From assembly GCF_008369935.1 (NCBI RefSeq), contig NZ_VTUZ01000001.1, positions 1-64,000 of the forward strand: a DNA stretch of 64,000 nucleotides. The letters are read 5' to 3'. The stretch comes from Paraburkholderia panacisoli (lineage in GTDB: Bacteria; Pseudomonadota; Gammaproteobacteria; Burkholderiales; Burkholderiaceae). This document shows, piece by piece, positions 44,488 to 52,472 of the stretch. The position numbers were made by a program, and so were the translations under genes. How positions within the stretch are numbered: position 1 is the first letter of the stretch; each line of letters opens with the position of its first letter. Under the pieces are notes generated by a model. It did not search any database, had not been told where the DNA came from, and saw only the letters and a program-made list of their open reading frames with translations.

Positions 44488-47367
44488 TCAGGCCGGCAGG
44501 CGGGCCAATTGGGCTTTCAGCTTGCCCATGGTGGCCTCGAAGTCGGCAAGTCTCTTCTGCTCCTGCTCGACGACTGCCGGCGGCGCCTTGGCAACGAAAC
44601 TTTCATTCTGCAGTTTGGCGTTGCACTTGGTGACTTCGTTGCCGAGCCGCGCAATCTCCTTCGACAAACGCTCACGTTCGACCGCTACATCGATCTCCAC
44701 CTTCAGCACGAGCTTATCGCTGCCTACGATAGCAATTGGCGCGCCATCCGCCTGCGCATCGAGCGCGGCCTCGTCGGCGATGATCTGCACTTCCGACAGA
44801 CGGGCCAATGCCTGGGCGTACGGAGCAAAGGTACGCAGGCGTTCCGCGTTGCCGGTGGCGAGCAGCGGCACCTTGACAGCCGGCGACAGATTCATTTCGC
44901 CGCGCAGATTCCGGCACGCATCGATCACCGCTTTCAGGTCGGCCGCCCACTGTTCAGCCTCCTCGTCGAGCTTCGAAGGTTCGGCGATGGGGTACGGCTG
45001 CACCATGATGGACGCCTCGCCCTCGGCCGCGCCTGCGGGATAACGTCCGGCCAGCGGCGCCACTTTCTGCCACAGCGCTTCGGTGATGAACGGAATCACC
45101 GGATGCGCGAGGCGCAATACCGTTTCGAGCACGCGCAGCAGCGTGCGGCGCGTGGCGCGTTGCTGGTTCGGCTCGCCCGTCTGGATCTGAACTTTAGCGA
45201 GTTCGAGATACCAGTCACAGTATTCGTCCCAGACGAACTTGTATAGGGCGTTGGCCACATTGTCAAAACGATAGTCGGAAAAGCCCTTGGAAATTTCCGC
45301 TTCGACGCGTTGCAGGCGCGACACGATCCATCGGTCCGCCGACGAGAAATGCAAATGCCCGTCCGGGCCGCATTCGCCGCACTGTTCCGGCTTGCCAAAG
45401 CCGCAATCGTGGCCTTCGGAGTTCATCAGCACGAAACGCGTGGCGTTCCACAGCTTGTTGCAGAAGTTGCGATAGCCTTCGCAGCGCGCCAGGTCGAAGT
45501 TGACGTTGCGCCCGAGCGTGGCCATCGACGCCATCGTGAAGCGCAGCGCGTCGGTGCCGAACGCGGGAATGCCGTCGGGGAATTCCTTGCGGGTTTTCTT
45601 TTCGATCGACGCGGCCTGCTTCGGATTCATCAGGCCGGTGGTGCGCTTGGCGACCAGCGCGTCGAGGTCGATGCCGTCGACGATATCGATCGGGTCGAGC
45701 GTATTGCCCTTGCTCTTCGACATCTTCTGGCCTTCGGCGTCGCGCACCAGACCGTGCACGTAGACCGTGTCGAACGGCACCTTGCCGGTGAAGTGCGTGG
45801 TCATCATGACCATGCGCGCGACCCAGAAGAAGATGATGTCAAAGCCGGTGACCAGCACCGATGACGGCATGAAGTGCTTCAGCTCCGGCGTTTCGTTCGG
45901 CCAGCCGAGCGACGAGAACGGCACCAGCGCCGACGAGAACCACGTGTCGAGCACGTCTTCGTCGCGCTTCAACGTACCCGTGTAGCCGGCTGCGGCGGCC
46001 TTCGCGCGCGCGTCCTCTTCGGTCTTCGCGACGAAGATTTCGCCGCTTTCGCCGTACCACGCCGGAATCTGGTGGCCCCACCAGAGCTGGCGCGAGATGC
46101 ACCAGTCCTGGATGTTCTCGAGCCACTGATAGTACGTGGTGGTCCAGTTTTCCGGCACGAACTTGATCTCGCCGCTGCGGACCACGTCCAGCGCGGTTTC
46201 GGCGATCGATTTGCCCGGATTGAAGGTGCCTTCCGGCGCCGGCTTGCTCATCGCGACGAACCACTGGTCCGTCAGCATCGGCTCGATCACGACGCCCGTG
46301 CGGTCGCCGCGCGGCACCATCAGCTTGTGCGGGTTGACCGATTCGAGCGCGCCGAGCGCTTCGAGGTCGACCACCACCAGCTTTCGGGCTTCGAAACGGT
46401 CGAGGCCGCGATATTTCTCCGGCGCGTTACCGTTGATTTTCGCGTCGAGCGTGAGGATTTCGATTTGCGGCAGCTTGTGGCGCAGGCCGACCTGATAGTC
46501 GTTGAAATCGTGCGCGGGCGTGACTTTCACGACGCCCGTGCCGAATTCGCGGTCGACGTAGTCGTCGGCGATGATCGGCACTTCGCGATTCGACAGCGGC
46601 AGCGTGACCGTCTTGCCAATCAGATGCGCGTAGCGCTCGTCTTCCGGATGAACCATCACGGCGGTGTCGCCGAGCATGGTTTCCGGCCGCGTGGTGGCGA
46701 CCGTCAGATGGCCCGAGCCGTCGGTGAGCGGATACTGGATGTGCCACAGGTGGCCGTTTTCTTCCTCGCTGACCACTTCGAGGTCGGACACGGCGGTGAG
46801 CAGCACCGGGTCCCAGTTGACGAGACGCTTGCCGCGATAGATCAGGCCCTGTTCATACAGACGCACGAACACGTCGCGCACGGCGGCCGACATCTTGTCG
46901 TCCATCGTGAAGTATTCGCGCGACCAGTCGATCGACGCGCCCAGACGGCGCACCTGGTTCGTGATGGTCGAGCCGGACTGCTGCTTCCATTCCCACACGC
47001 GTTCGACGAACTTCTCGCGGCCGAGATCGTGGCGCGACACGCCCTGCGCGTCCAGCTGCCGTTCGACGACGATCTGCGTGGCGATCCCCGCGTGGTCCGT
47101 ACCCGGCACCCACAGCGTGTTTTCGCCGAGCATGCGGTGATAGCGGGTGAGGCCGTCCATGATGGTCTGGTTGAACGCATGGCCCATGTGCAGGGTGCCC
47201 GTGACGTTCGGCGGCGGCAACTGGATGGAGAAATCCTTGCGGTTTTCGTCGAAGGAGGGCGCCGCGTAGGCGCGCTTTTCCCATTCAGGGCCCCAGTGGG
47301 CTTCGATGGTGTAGGGCTCGAAGCTTTTGGCAAGCGTTGAGGTGGTGTCGCTCGGGGTCTCGCTCAT
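44488..47367 (-). CDS. valS: Valyl-tRNA synthetase
   Basis: A 959-residue class I synthetase. HIGH appears as [19 protein letters not shown] as [14 protein letters not shown], and the editing domain ([19 protein letters not shown]) is complete. The C-terminal coiled-coil arm ([20 protein letters not shown]) is present. ATG at 47367 begins a normal N-terminus; a TATAAT on the minus strand at 47407-47402 is the likely -10. The decayed mobile element begins just upstream of this promoter. Confidence 0.97.
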   Translation of the reverse strand: MSETPSDTTSTLAKSFEPYTIEAHWGPEWEKRAYAAPSFDENRKDFSIQLPPPNVTGTLHMGHAFNQTIMDGLTRYHRMLGENTLWVPGTDHAGIATQIVVERQLDAQGVSRHDLGREKFVERVWEWKQQSGSTITNQVRRLGASIDWSREYFTMDDKMSAAVRDVFVRLYEQGLIYRGKRLVNWDPVLLTAVSDLEVVSEEENGHLWHIQYPLTDGSGHLTVATTRPETMLGDTAVMVHPEDERYAHLIGKTVTLPLSNREVPIIADDYVDREFGTGVVKVTPAHDFNDYQVGLRHKLPQIEILTLDAKINGNAPEKYRGLDRFEARKLVVVDLEALGALESVNPHKLMVPRGDRTGVVIEPMLTDQWFVAMSKPAPEGTFNPGKSIAETALDVVRSGEIKFVPENWTTTYYQWLENIQDWCISRQLWWGHQIPAWYGESGEIFVAKTEEDARAKAAAAGYTGTLKRDEDVLDTWFSSALVPFSSLGWPNETPELKHFMPSSVLVTGFDIIFFWVARMVMMTTHFTGKVPFDTVYVHGLVRDAEGQKMSKSKGNTLDPIDIVDGIDLDALVAKRTTGLMNPKQAASIEKKTRKEFPDGIPAFGTDALRFTMASMATLGRNVNFDLARCEGYRNFCNKLWNATRFVLMNSEGHDCGFGKPEQCGECGPDGHLHFSSADRWIVSRLQRVEAEISKGFSDYRFDNVANALYKFVWDEYCDWYLELAKVQIQTGEPNQQRATRRTLLRVLETVLRLAHPVIPFITEALWQKVAPLAGRYPAGAAEGEASIMVQPYPIAEPSKLDEEAEQWAADLKAVIDACRNLRGEMNLSPAVKVPLLATGNAERLRTFAPYAQALARLSEVQIIADEAALDAQADGAPIAIVGSDKLVLKVEIDVAVERERLSKEIARLGNEVTKCNAKLQNESFVAKAPPAVVEQEQKRLADFEATMGKLKAQLARLPA

Positions 47368-47401
47368 GTGTCGTTCGGCTGATGAATGCAAAGAATGCTT
47401 G

Positions 47402-47407
47402 ATTATA
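47402..47407 (-). promoter_or_regulatory. valS -10 box
   Basis: TATAAT on the minus strand about 35 bases before the valS ATG. No convincing -35 is visible at 17-bp spacing, possibly because the upstream DNA was altered by integration of the mobile element. Confidence 0.4.
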
Positions 47408-47658
47408 AGCGGGGCGTGACGGTGGGGGATTTTTGGGGTGCGTTCTTGGGGTGTTGGGCTTTCCTGGAGTTCACGGTGGTCTATTGGTGTTGCCCCTGTG
47501 CGGGGGATTTGCATGCGTCGCATACGTGTCCTCTAACGGCGCATGGCTTTATAAATCAAATACTTGGCGGCATAGAGCAACGTGATGCGGTATATCGCAG
47601 TCTCCCTAAAAATTCCCCGCGGCCCCGCCGTGGGTCAATACTTTGACAGGGACACGCC

Positions 47659-48993
47659 ATGGCACGAATCAACCATACCCGCAAACTGCTCGATTCGATC
47701 CGCAGGGCCGGCCCCGACGACACGCACCGCGAACTCGCCGACCTCCAGAAGGGTTTCGGCGCCCGCATCACGCCGAACGGCACCATCATCTTTTTCTACC
47801 GCTACAGCGCCGCGGGCGGGAAGCACCGCCGCCAGATCATCGGCGGATATCCGGCGATGACCGTTTCCCAAAGCACGCCGCCGCGTGCTGGAACTGACGC
47901 AGGAAGTCGAGCATTCGAGCGACACGGCGACCGAGATCGTGCGCAAGCGCGAACGCGCGCACCGCACCGAACAGGCCGCGAAGATCGTCCCGACGATCGG
48001 CGAATTCATCGATGAGCACTACGCCAAGCGCGTGCGCGCGAGTATCAAGACTCCAGACCGGACCATTGCCGAACTGCGCAAGCTCGGTGCAGCCTTTCCC
48101 GGCGCGTTGAACCGGATCAGCGTGCGGGACATGCTGGAATGGGCCTATTCGGAACCGGAAAAGGAAGTCGGCGAGGACCGCACCATGAATGAGCCCAGCC
48201 ACGGTCGGGTCCAAACTTACCGCGCTGCGCGGCCTGCTCACGCACGCGGTCAGGCTCGAATTCATCACCGCAAACCCGGTTGCACAGGTCATGGATGATA
48301 ACAAGGCGCTCTTTGACGAGGGCGAAGTCCGCGACCAGTGGCTGCGGGCGGATAGGGAAATCCGGCTGCGCGCAGCGCTTGACGCGCGCGAGGCGCGGAT
48401 GCGTGCGAGTCATGCACAGATCGACGCGGACCCTCGCTATGACGTGGTGTATGGTCCAGATGCCGCCTATGTCGATCACTTCAAGCCGGCCGTGTTGGTC
48501 GCGTTCGGCACGGGCCTGCGGCGTGTGGAACAGTTGCAGCCTCAGTGGCCCGACATCGATTTCGACAACGAGAGCATCCGGGTTCGCAAGGCGATGAGCA
48601 AGGGAGACCGCACACGCTATGTGCCGATGTGCGATGAAACTCTTTTGGTATTGAAGTGCTGGCGGGCGCAGACTTCAGGCGGCCCGGTGCAGCCCGATCC
48701 TGGTATCCGGTGACGCGCTCGGCGAGGAACGCTGCGAAATCAAGCCTGATTGCCATGTGCTGGCCGAAGCGAAGATCGACGGTTTCACGTTGCGCGACCT
48801 GCGCCACTCGTTTGCAACGCGCCTCGCGCAGCACGGCGTACCCATCGAGCGCATCAGAAAATGGCTCGGACATAGCAGCATCCAGCAGACGTTGCGTTGA
48901 GCGCACCATTGCCCGGACCAGCAGCGCGACGATATCCGCGCGCTGGACCGCGTGAGTGCAGCAGGGGCACGCACTGCACAGGCGGTCGCGTGA
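47659..48993 (+). pseudogene. Phage-type tyrosine integrase, multiply frameshifted, catalytic Tyr codon lost
   Basis: Reading across frames gives a P4-like integrase of about 440 residues: Arm-binding domain (GARITPNGTIIFFYRYSA, RRQIIGGYPAMTVS), core-binding domain (TIGEFIDEHYAKRVRASIK), and catalytic domain with GTGLRRVEQLQ (Arg), TLRDLRHSFATRL (His-x-x-Arg) and RKWLGHSSIQQTLR. Frames change near 47870 (one extra A in an AAA run), 48185-48192 (ATGA duplicated) and 48690-48705. At 48898-48900, exactly where the nucleophilic Tyr is expected after QQTLR, there is TGA. The frame then continues AHHCPDQQRDDIRALDR to a second stop at 48991. Non-functional. Confidence 0.88.
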
Positions 48994-49022
48994 ACAGACT
49001 GCACGATCTTTCCTCAAACTGG

Positions 49023-49045
49023 CCCCCGCGATGCAGGGGGTTTTT
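49023..49045 (+). terminator. Terminator after integrase pseudogene
   Basis: CCCCC and GGGGG flank an 8-base loop and are followed by TTTTT. It lies about 30 bp past the second integrase stop and matches a rho-independent terminator for that gene. Confidence 0.75.
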
Positions 49046-49067
49046 CTGTCAGTCGCAACCTGCACGC

Positions 49068-49125
49068 GACTTGCATCGTGTCACATGCGACTCGCAACAT
49101 ACGGCGTTCGAGTCACATGCAAGTC
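49068..49125. repeat. Cluster of inverted and direct repeats
   Basis: GACTTGCAT (49068-49076) is the inverse of ATGCAAGTC (49117-49125), and GTCACATGC occurs directly repeated at 49080-49088 and 49112-49120. The cluster lies in the non-coding stretch right of the integrase remnant. It may be an old operator or recombinase arm region. Confidence 0.5.
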
Positions 49126-49220
49126 ATCATCCCTTTAGAAAAGACCTGCTCCAAGACCCGGCGATGGACCAACGCGCGACGCACTACGATACGCCGTATG
49201 ACGTGCTTAGCATCGGCTAT

Positions 49221-49462
49221 CTACTGCGCCGCGCGCTCCATGGCAAACTCCGTCATCTCGTCATCCAGGCGCTCGAGCGCCGCTGGGCCCATGGCGGGCG
49301 TGTCGGCGGTGCAACTGATCGTGTGACCGTGCGCAGCATCGAGCCTGCACCCGCATAGAACGCAAGGCACATAAAGTCACGCACCTCGTCGGGCGGGTCG
49401 CCCGTCAGTTCGGCCTCGGCGAAGCCTTGGACATTTTCGGCAATCGTCGGTATGGAATTCAT
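49221..49462 (-). pseudogene. Small phage-type hypothetical protein, frameshifted
   Basis: The leftward frame opens at ATG 49462 (MNSIPTIAENVQGFAEAEL, DPPDEVRDFMCLAFYAGAG), then the plausible protein sequence continues in another frame as DTPAMGPAALERLDDEMTEF to a stop at 49221. A single frameshift near 49325 would join them into a protein of about 80 residues. I do not recognise a function. Two bases separate it from the upstream leftward ORF, so the two look like an old pair. Confidence 0.45.
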
Positions 49463-49464
49463 GG

Positions 49465-49656
49465 TCAGCTCGTTTTGGCCTCACGCATGAGGTCATCACG
49501 CAACGTGTCAATTTCGACCAGATACGATTCGAGTGGGCTGATAAGAATGATCCGCTCCGACCATATGCGCAGCTGCGCATTGCATGACGCAGCGCGCGCG
49601 CTGATTGCCAGCATGGCCGAAGGCACACCCAGCGCTCTCACCTTGCCGGATATCAC
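49465..49656 (-). CDS. Hypothetical small protein (phage region)
   Basis: A 63-residue leftward frame with GTG start, ending two bases before the next leftward ATG. The sequence has a natural-looking composition: WSERIILISPLESYLVEID then LRDDLMREAKTS. The start is uncertain and the gene may once have been longer. No family recognised. Confidence 0.35.
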   Translation of the reverse strand: MISGKVRALGVPSAMLAISARAASCNAQLRIWSERIILISPLESYLVEIDTLRDDLMREAKTS

Positions 49657-49793
49657 GCGGATTGCACGCGCCGCGCTGGTAGGTGCAGAGCCAGCGGACC
49701 CGCGCCAGTGTGTAGGGCTGACGACGCACTAATCGCGGAGGAAAGGTGACTACGCGATAGGCAAGGTATGCAAACAGTGAAACACTACCGCCG

Positions 49794-50201
49794 TTGAGAG
49801 TGACGTTAGGCGATCAGGTGCGCGCGGAAGCGATCCGGCGCGGCGGCGAATGGAAGACGGCCGCCGATCAATACGCCGCACTTGCGGTCAGGTGGTACGG
49901 CTTCAGGCCGCGCAAGGGCGAAGACCTGCACACGGTTTTCGATGAAGTCATTCGTACGGCGGGGGAACAAACATGCACCGCTGCCCCTGGCTGGAAGGTA
50001 CACAAGTGGTCCCGCGCAATGCGTGGGGGTGCCGACGGCACTGGTACGCGTTGCCCAATAATCTGCGGGCGTGGATCGGCCGGACATACCGCCAGGGCGT
50101 TGAGCGCGGCGACCATCCGTCGCCCTCGTATCGGGACCCGCATCACGCCTGCCTCACATGGATTCGTGAGCACGCGCGGCCCGCGTGCGAACAGGAGATA
50201 A
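49794..50201 (+). CDS. Hypothetical phage-region protein (N-terminal part credible)
   Basis: The first 65 residues (VTLGDQVRAEAIRRGGEWKT, AADQYAALAVRWYGFRPRKG, EDLHTVFDEVIRTAG) look like a real protein, perhaps with a GTG start at 49800. Beyond about 49975 the frame overlaps the next ORF and becomes low complexity, so the original stop was probably lost. Function unknown. Confidence 0.35.
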   Translation: MRVTLGDQVRAEAIRRGGEWKTAADQYAALAVRWYGFRPRKGEDLHTVFDEVIRTAGEQTCTAAPGWKVHKWSRAMRGGADGTGTRCPIICGRGSAGHTARALSAATIRRPRIGTRITPASHGFVSTRGPRANRR

Positions 50202-50248
50202 CCGCTGCGCCGTTTCGTCACAGCAGTGACGATTTAGGACCCGTCTGA
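49973..50248 (+). CDS. Hypothetical phage-region protein with Cys/Trp-rich N-terminus
   Basis: A 91-residue frame beginning MHRCPWLEGTQVVPRNAWGC and continuing RRHWYALPNNLRAWIGRTYR. This Cys-x-x-x-His style start followed by a Trp-rich basic stretch is familiar from small hypothetical proteins of phages, but I cannot name it. It overlaps the preceding ORF in another frame. Confidence 0.45.
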   Translation: MHRCPWLEGTQVVPRNAWGCRRHWYALPNNLRAWIGRTYRQGVERGDHPSPSYRDPHHACLTWIREHARPACEQEITAAPFRHSSDDLGPV

Positions 50249-50305
50249 CACCCTTTCCATCTCGAAAATGCGATCGTTACCCCATCTGATCTGCGAGAGA
50301 GAGAA

Positions 50306-50608
50306 ATGAAAGCGATTGCGATTATGGCGGTTGGCACGGTGTGCCTGGCTGGACTTTCTGGCTGCGGCACCACGAAGAGCTACAGCGAGATGTATGTGCA
50401 CGGCTGGACGCGTGAAAGCATGGACAAGCGGTTCCCACCCGGGACAACCGAGCGACAGGTTGTTGACAGGCTTGGCTATCCGTACCGGGCCAGCAAGGCT
50501 GACCGCGTGGAACGTTGGGACTATGCGGGTGGCAAGACCAGCCAGCAGATGGTCTCGTTCGTTTTCCGGGACGGCAAGCTCGTGCAGAAGACGTACGAAA
50601 ATTTCTGA
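50306..50608 (+). CDS. BamE/SmpA-like small lipoprotein
   Basis: A 100-residue lipoprotein with lipobox LSGC and lipidated Cys20. The mature part contains RFPPGTTERQVVDRLGYPYR and VERWDYAGGK, the pattern of SmpA/OmlA (BamE)-like lipoproteins in which a helix pair precedes a small sheet. A GAGAGAGAGA tract lies just upstream of the ATG. It is the best-preserved gene of the element and might still be expressed; some temperate phages carry such lipoproteins, so a surface or lysogenic-conversion role is possible but unproven. Confidence 0.7.
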   Translation: MKAIAIMAVGTVCLAGLSGCGTTKSYSEMYVHGWTRESMDKRFPPGTTERQVVDRLGYPYRASKADRVERWDYAGGKTSQQMVSFVFRDGKLVQKTYENF

Positions 50609-50847
50609 CCGGTGTCGCGCGCGCCCGCTCCGCCCATAAGAAAGGCTACGAACGGGAGGGTCTCCACGAGACCGTCGTCAGCCACGTGCAGCGCTGTGGC
50701 GTCGACCGCATACGGTGGGCGCGCAAGTGGCAATCCTGGAGCCGGTCCAGATCTGGACGCACATCGCACAGCGCTTGAATGGCTTCGCACCCAGGCGCAG
50801 GAGCCGCAGCATACGAATCGATCCGCAATGCCCGAATCTCATCCCGA

Positions 50848-50873
50848 ACCCGCCTGGTGCGGGTCTTTGCGTT
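50848..50873 (+). terminator. Phage-style terminator
   Basis: ACCCGC-CTGGT-GCGGGT forms a 6-bp stem with five-base loop, followed by CTTTGCGTTT. This form is common between phage operons. The portal remnant begins directly after it, which suggests a deletion joined the terminator to the inside of the portal gene. Confidence 0.6.
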
Positions 50874-50879
50874 TCTGGG

Positions 50880-51506
50880 GCATCCCGCGCTCGTGGAGGA
50901 CGCATTGGGCGCGGGCGACGGTGAAGAACTGCCGCTGTACCAGGCGTTGCGCGCGCAGTGGGCCGACGAACCTCCCCCGATGCTCAACGGTGCGCGTACT
51001 GCGACGCTCGCGCCCGGTGAATCGATCGAAAGCGTATCGGCCACGCACGTTCACGGCAACTCAGAAACGTTCGCGCATGAGATGCGGCGCATGATTGCCG
51101 CCGTGCTGGGTTTGAGTGCCGAACAGCTTGCGCAGGAGTGGAGCAAGACGAATGGCAGCAGCGCGCGCCGCCGTGCTCGAAGCGTGGAAAACGCGGGTGC
51201 GGCGGCGTGACGAATTCTGCCTTCTACGGTGCGTGGCTATGGGAAGCGATGGACCGGCACGAATTGCCGCAGCCTTCCGATGCGCCGCCGTACATCGAGG
51301 CGCGCCCGGCATACGGGCGCTGTTCATGGATGGGCGTCGCGCTCGGCTGGATCGATCCGACCAGGGAAAAAGCGGGCGGCGTCATGGGCATGGACGCGGC
51401 ACTGTCCACGCTCAAGCCCGAATGCGCGGAGCAGGGGCACGACTATGAAGAAGTACTACATCAGCGTGCGAACGAAATGCGGCTAGTGAAAGAACGAGGT
51501 CTGTAA
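50880..51506 (+). pseudogene. Lambda-type phage portal protein, C-terminal remnant
   Basis: Across three frames the sequence reads as the last third of a lambda-family portal: ADEPPPMLNGARTATLAPGE, ETFAHEMRRMIAAVLGLSA and SKTNGSSAR in one frame; ARAAVLEAWKTRVRRRDEF in the second; FYGAWLWEAMDRHELPQP, GRCSWMGVALGWIDP and EECAEQGHDYEEVLHQRA-like text (actually PECAEQGHDYEEVLHQRA) in the third. At least two frameshifts lie between 51150 and 51220, and the N-terminal two-thirds is missing. Confidence 0.7.
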
Positions 51507-51587
51507 TTGCCTGATTGGGCCGGTAGCGTGGCGGCGGCTGAAGCGGCAAGAACCGATCAGGTGCCGATGCCACAGTGAGATGCGGGA

Positions 51588-51617
51588 GCAAAAAGAGCGC
51601 GCCTGAAAGCGGCGCGC
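51588..51617 (-). terminator. Leftward terminator without an obvious gene
   Basis: On the minus strand GCGCGCC-GCTTTCA-GGCGCGC is followed by TCTTTTTGC, a good rho-independent terminator. No convincing leftward gene ends just upstream of it; the gene it served may have decayed. Confidence 0.65.
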
Positions 51618-51750
51618 AAACAGAGGAGACATCAACCGGGACCGCAATTGCCGGGAACAACTGCGATCGCCATTATCGATGCTACTCCCGTCCCGCAGAT
51701 ACACTATCAACAAACGTCACATGCAGCAGGACTACCGATCCGCCAGCGCA

Positions 51751-51990
51751 ATGAATCGGACTATCCGCATCTGGCGACACGGCTCCGCTCGCGATTGTGC
51801 CGGGCAAGATCGGAATGCCGGCATCCCGCTCGCCCGCAAGGGCGACCTGATCGAGTGTCCGCTACATCCCGAGGTTCGGCCCAATATCACTATCGAGGGC
51901 GACGAATCGATGGATGATGAGGGCCGTCCGATTGCCCGTGCCGGTCATCGTGGCACGTGCGGCTGCCACCTGATTTCGAGCCTGATCTGA
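51751..51990 (+). pseudogene. PAAR-domain protein remnant
   Basis: The 79-residue frame ends with the PAAR pattern: GIPLARKGDLIECPLHPEV, then ITIEGDESMDDEGRPIARAG and HRGTCGCHLISS. PAAR proteins cap the spike of type VI secretion systems or phage tails. The N-terminal third is odd in this frame, but one base earlier it reads IRIGDTAPLAIVPGKIGM, a normal PAAR opening, so two compensating frameshifts probably occurred (near 51770 and 51820). Possibly still translated but with a damaged first repeat. Confidence 0.6.
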
Positions 51991-52436
51991 TGGCGCTTGG
52001 CCTAGGTCTAACTGGAGCCGGGCGCGGCTGGACGACACCGTGCAGTACGCTATACGCACGTTACCGCGCGGAGCGCAGGCCGTGCCTGGTGATGAACAGT
52101 ACGTGCTGTTCGATCCCGAGTGTCGGCAATGGCATCTCGCGCCGCACGACACGATAGATTGTTGATGTAACCGTACAGACCCTGATCCTGCTCAGGCGGA
52201 CCAAAGGCGAGCGCACTCGCGCCGGAAACGGCGCGGTCAGCGACAGAATCAAGCGGCAACTTCGGCACTTGATCCATACCGACACCAAGCGAGCGTCCAT
52301 TGCGCGAATTGAACTAGCCACCGCCGCCCGCTGAGTCCGGTGATTCTTCTCACGGGCATTCAAGGAAAGGCCAACACGGCGAAGACCACCACAGCCAACC
52401 CGCCAACCCCAAAAAAACCCATCCCCCGCCGCGGCA
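51991..52436. other. Right end of the element, unresolved fragments
   Basis: No intact gene. A rightward frame around 52030-52160 (LDDTVQYAIRTLPRGAQ, EQYVLFDPECRQWHLAPHD) looks protein-like and could be the gene that followed the PAAR gene. A leftward frame at 52277-52140 (PKLPLDSVADRAVSGASAL, PEQDQGLYGYINNLS) also looks natural. I recognise neither. Confidence 0.4.
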
Positions 52437-52442
52437 TATAAT
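52437..52442 (+). promoter_or_regulatory. uvrD -10 box
   Basis: TATAAT 30 bases before the uvrD ATG. No clear -35 at the expected spacing; the bases there are an A/C-rich run at the element boundary. Confidence 0.4.
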
Positions 52443-52472
52443 GTCGAACGACCTGCCGCCCGTCCCCAAAAA

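Larger units (their letters stand above)
47540..52400. mobile_element. Decayed integrative element / prophage remnant between valS and uvrD
   Basis: This stretch has a tyrosine-integrase pseudogene at its left end, short phage-like ORFs on both strands, a lambda-type portal remnant and a PAAR remnant. Its composition and codon use differ from the dense flanking housekeeping genes, with many frameshifts and more AT-rich spacers. Boundaries are approximate. I searched by eye for flanking attachment repeats and found nothing longer than GCGGCATA (near 47566 and 52431), which is not convincing. Confidence 0.8.

Noticed and set aside
47560..47575. GCGGCATA shared with 52431-52438 as possible attachment repeats
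   Set aside because: Only eight bases and not at a tRNA; too short to claim as att sites.
50612..51094. Rightward 160-codon frame crossing the phage terminator
   Set aside because: It runs through the terminator stem and is Arg/Ser/Pro-rich; the portal signal lies in other frames.
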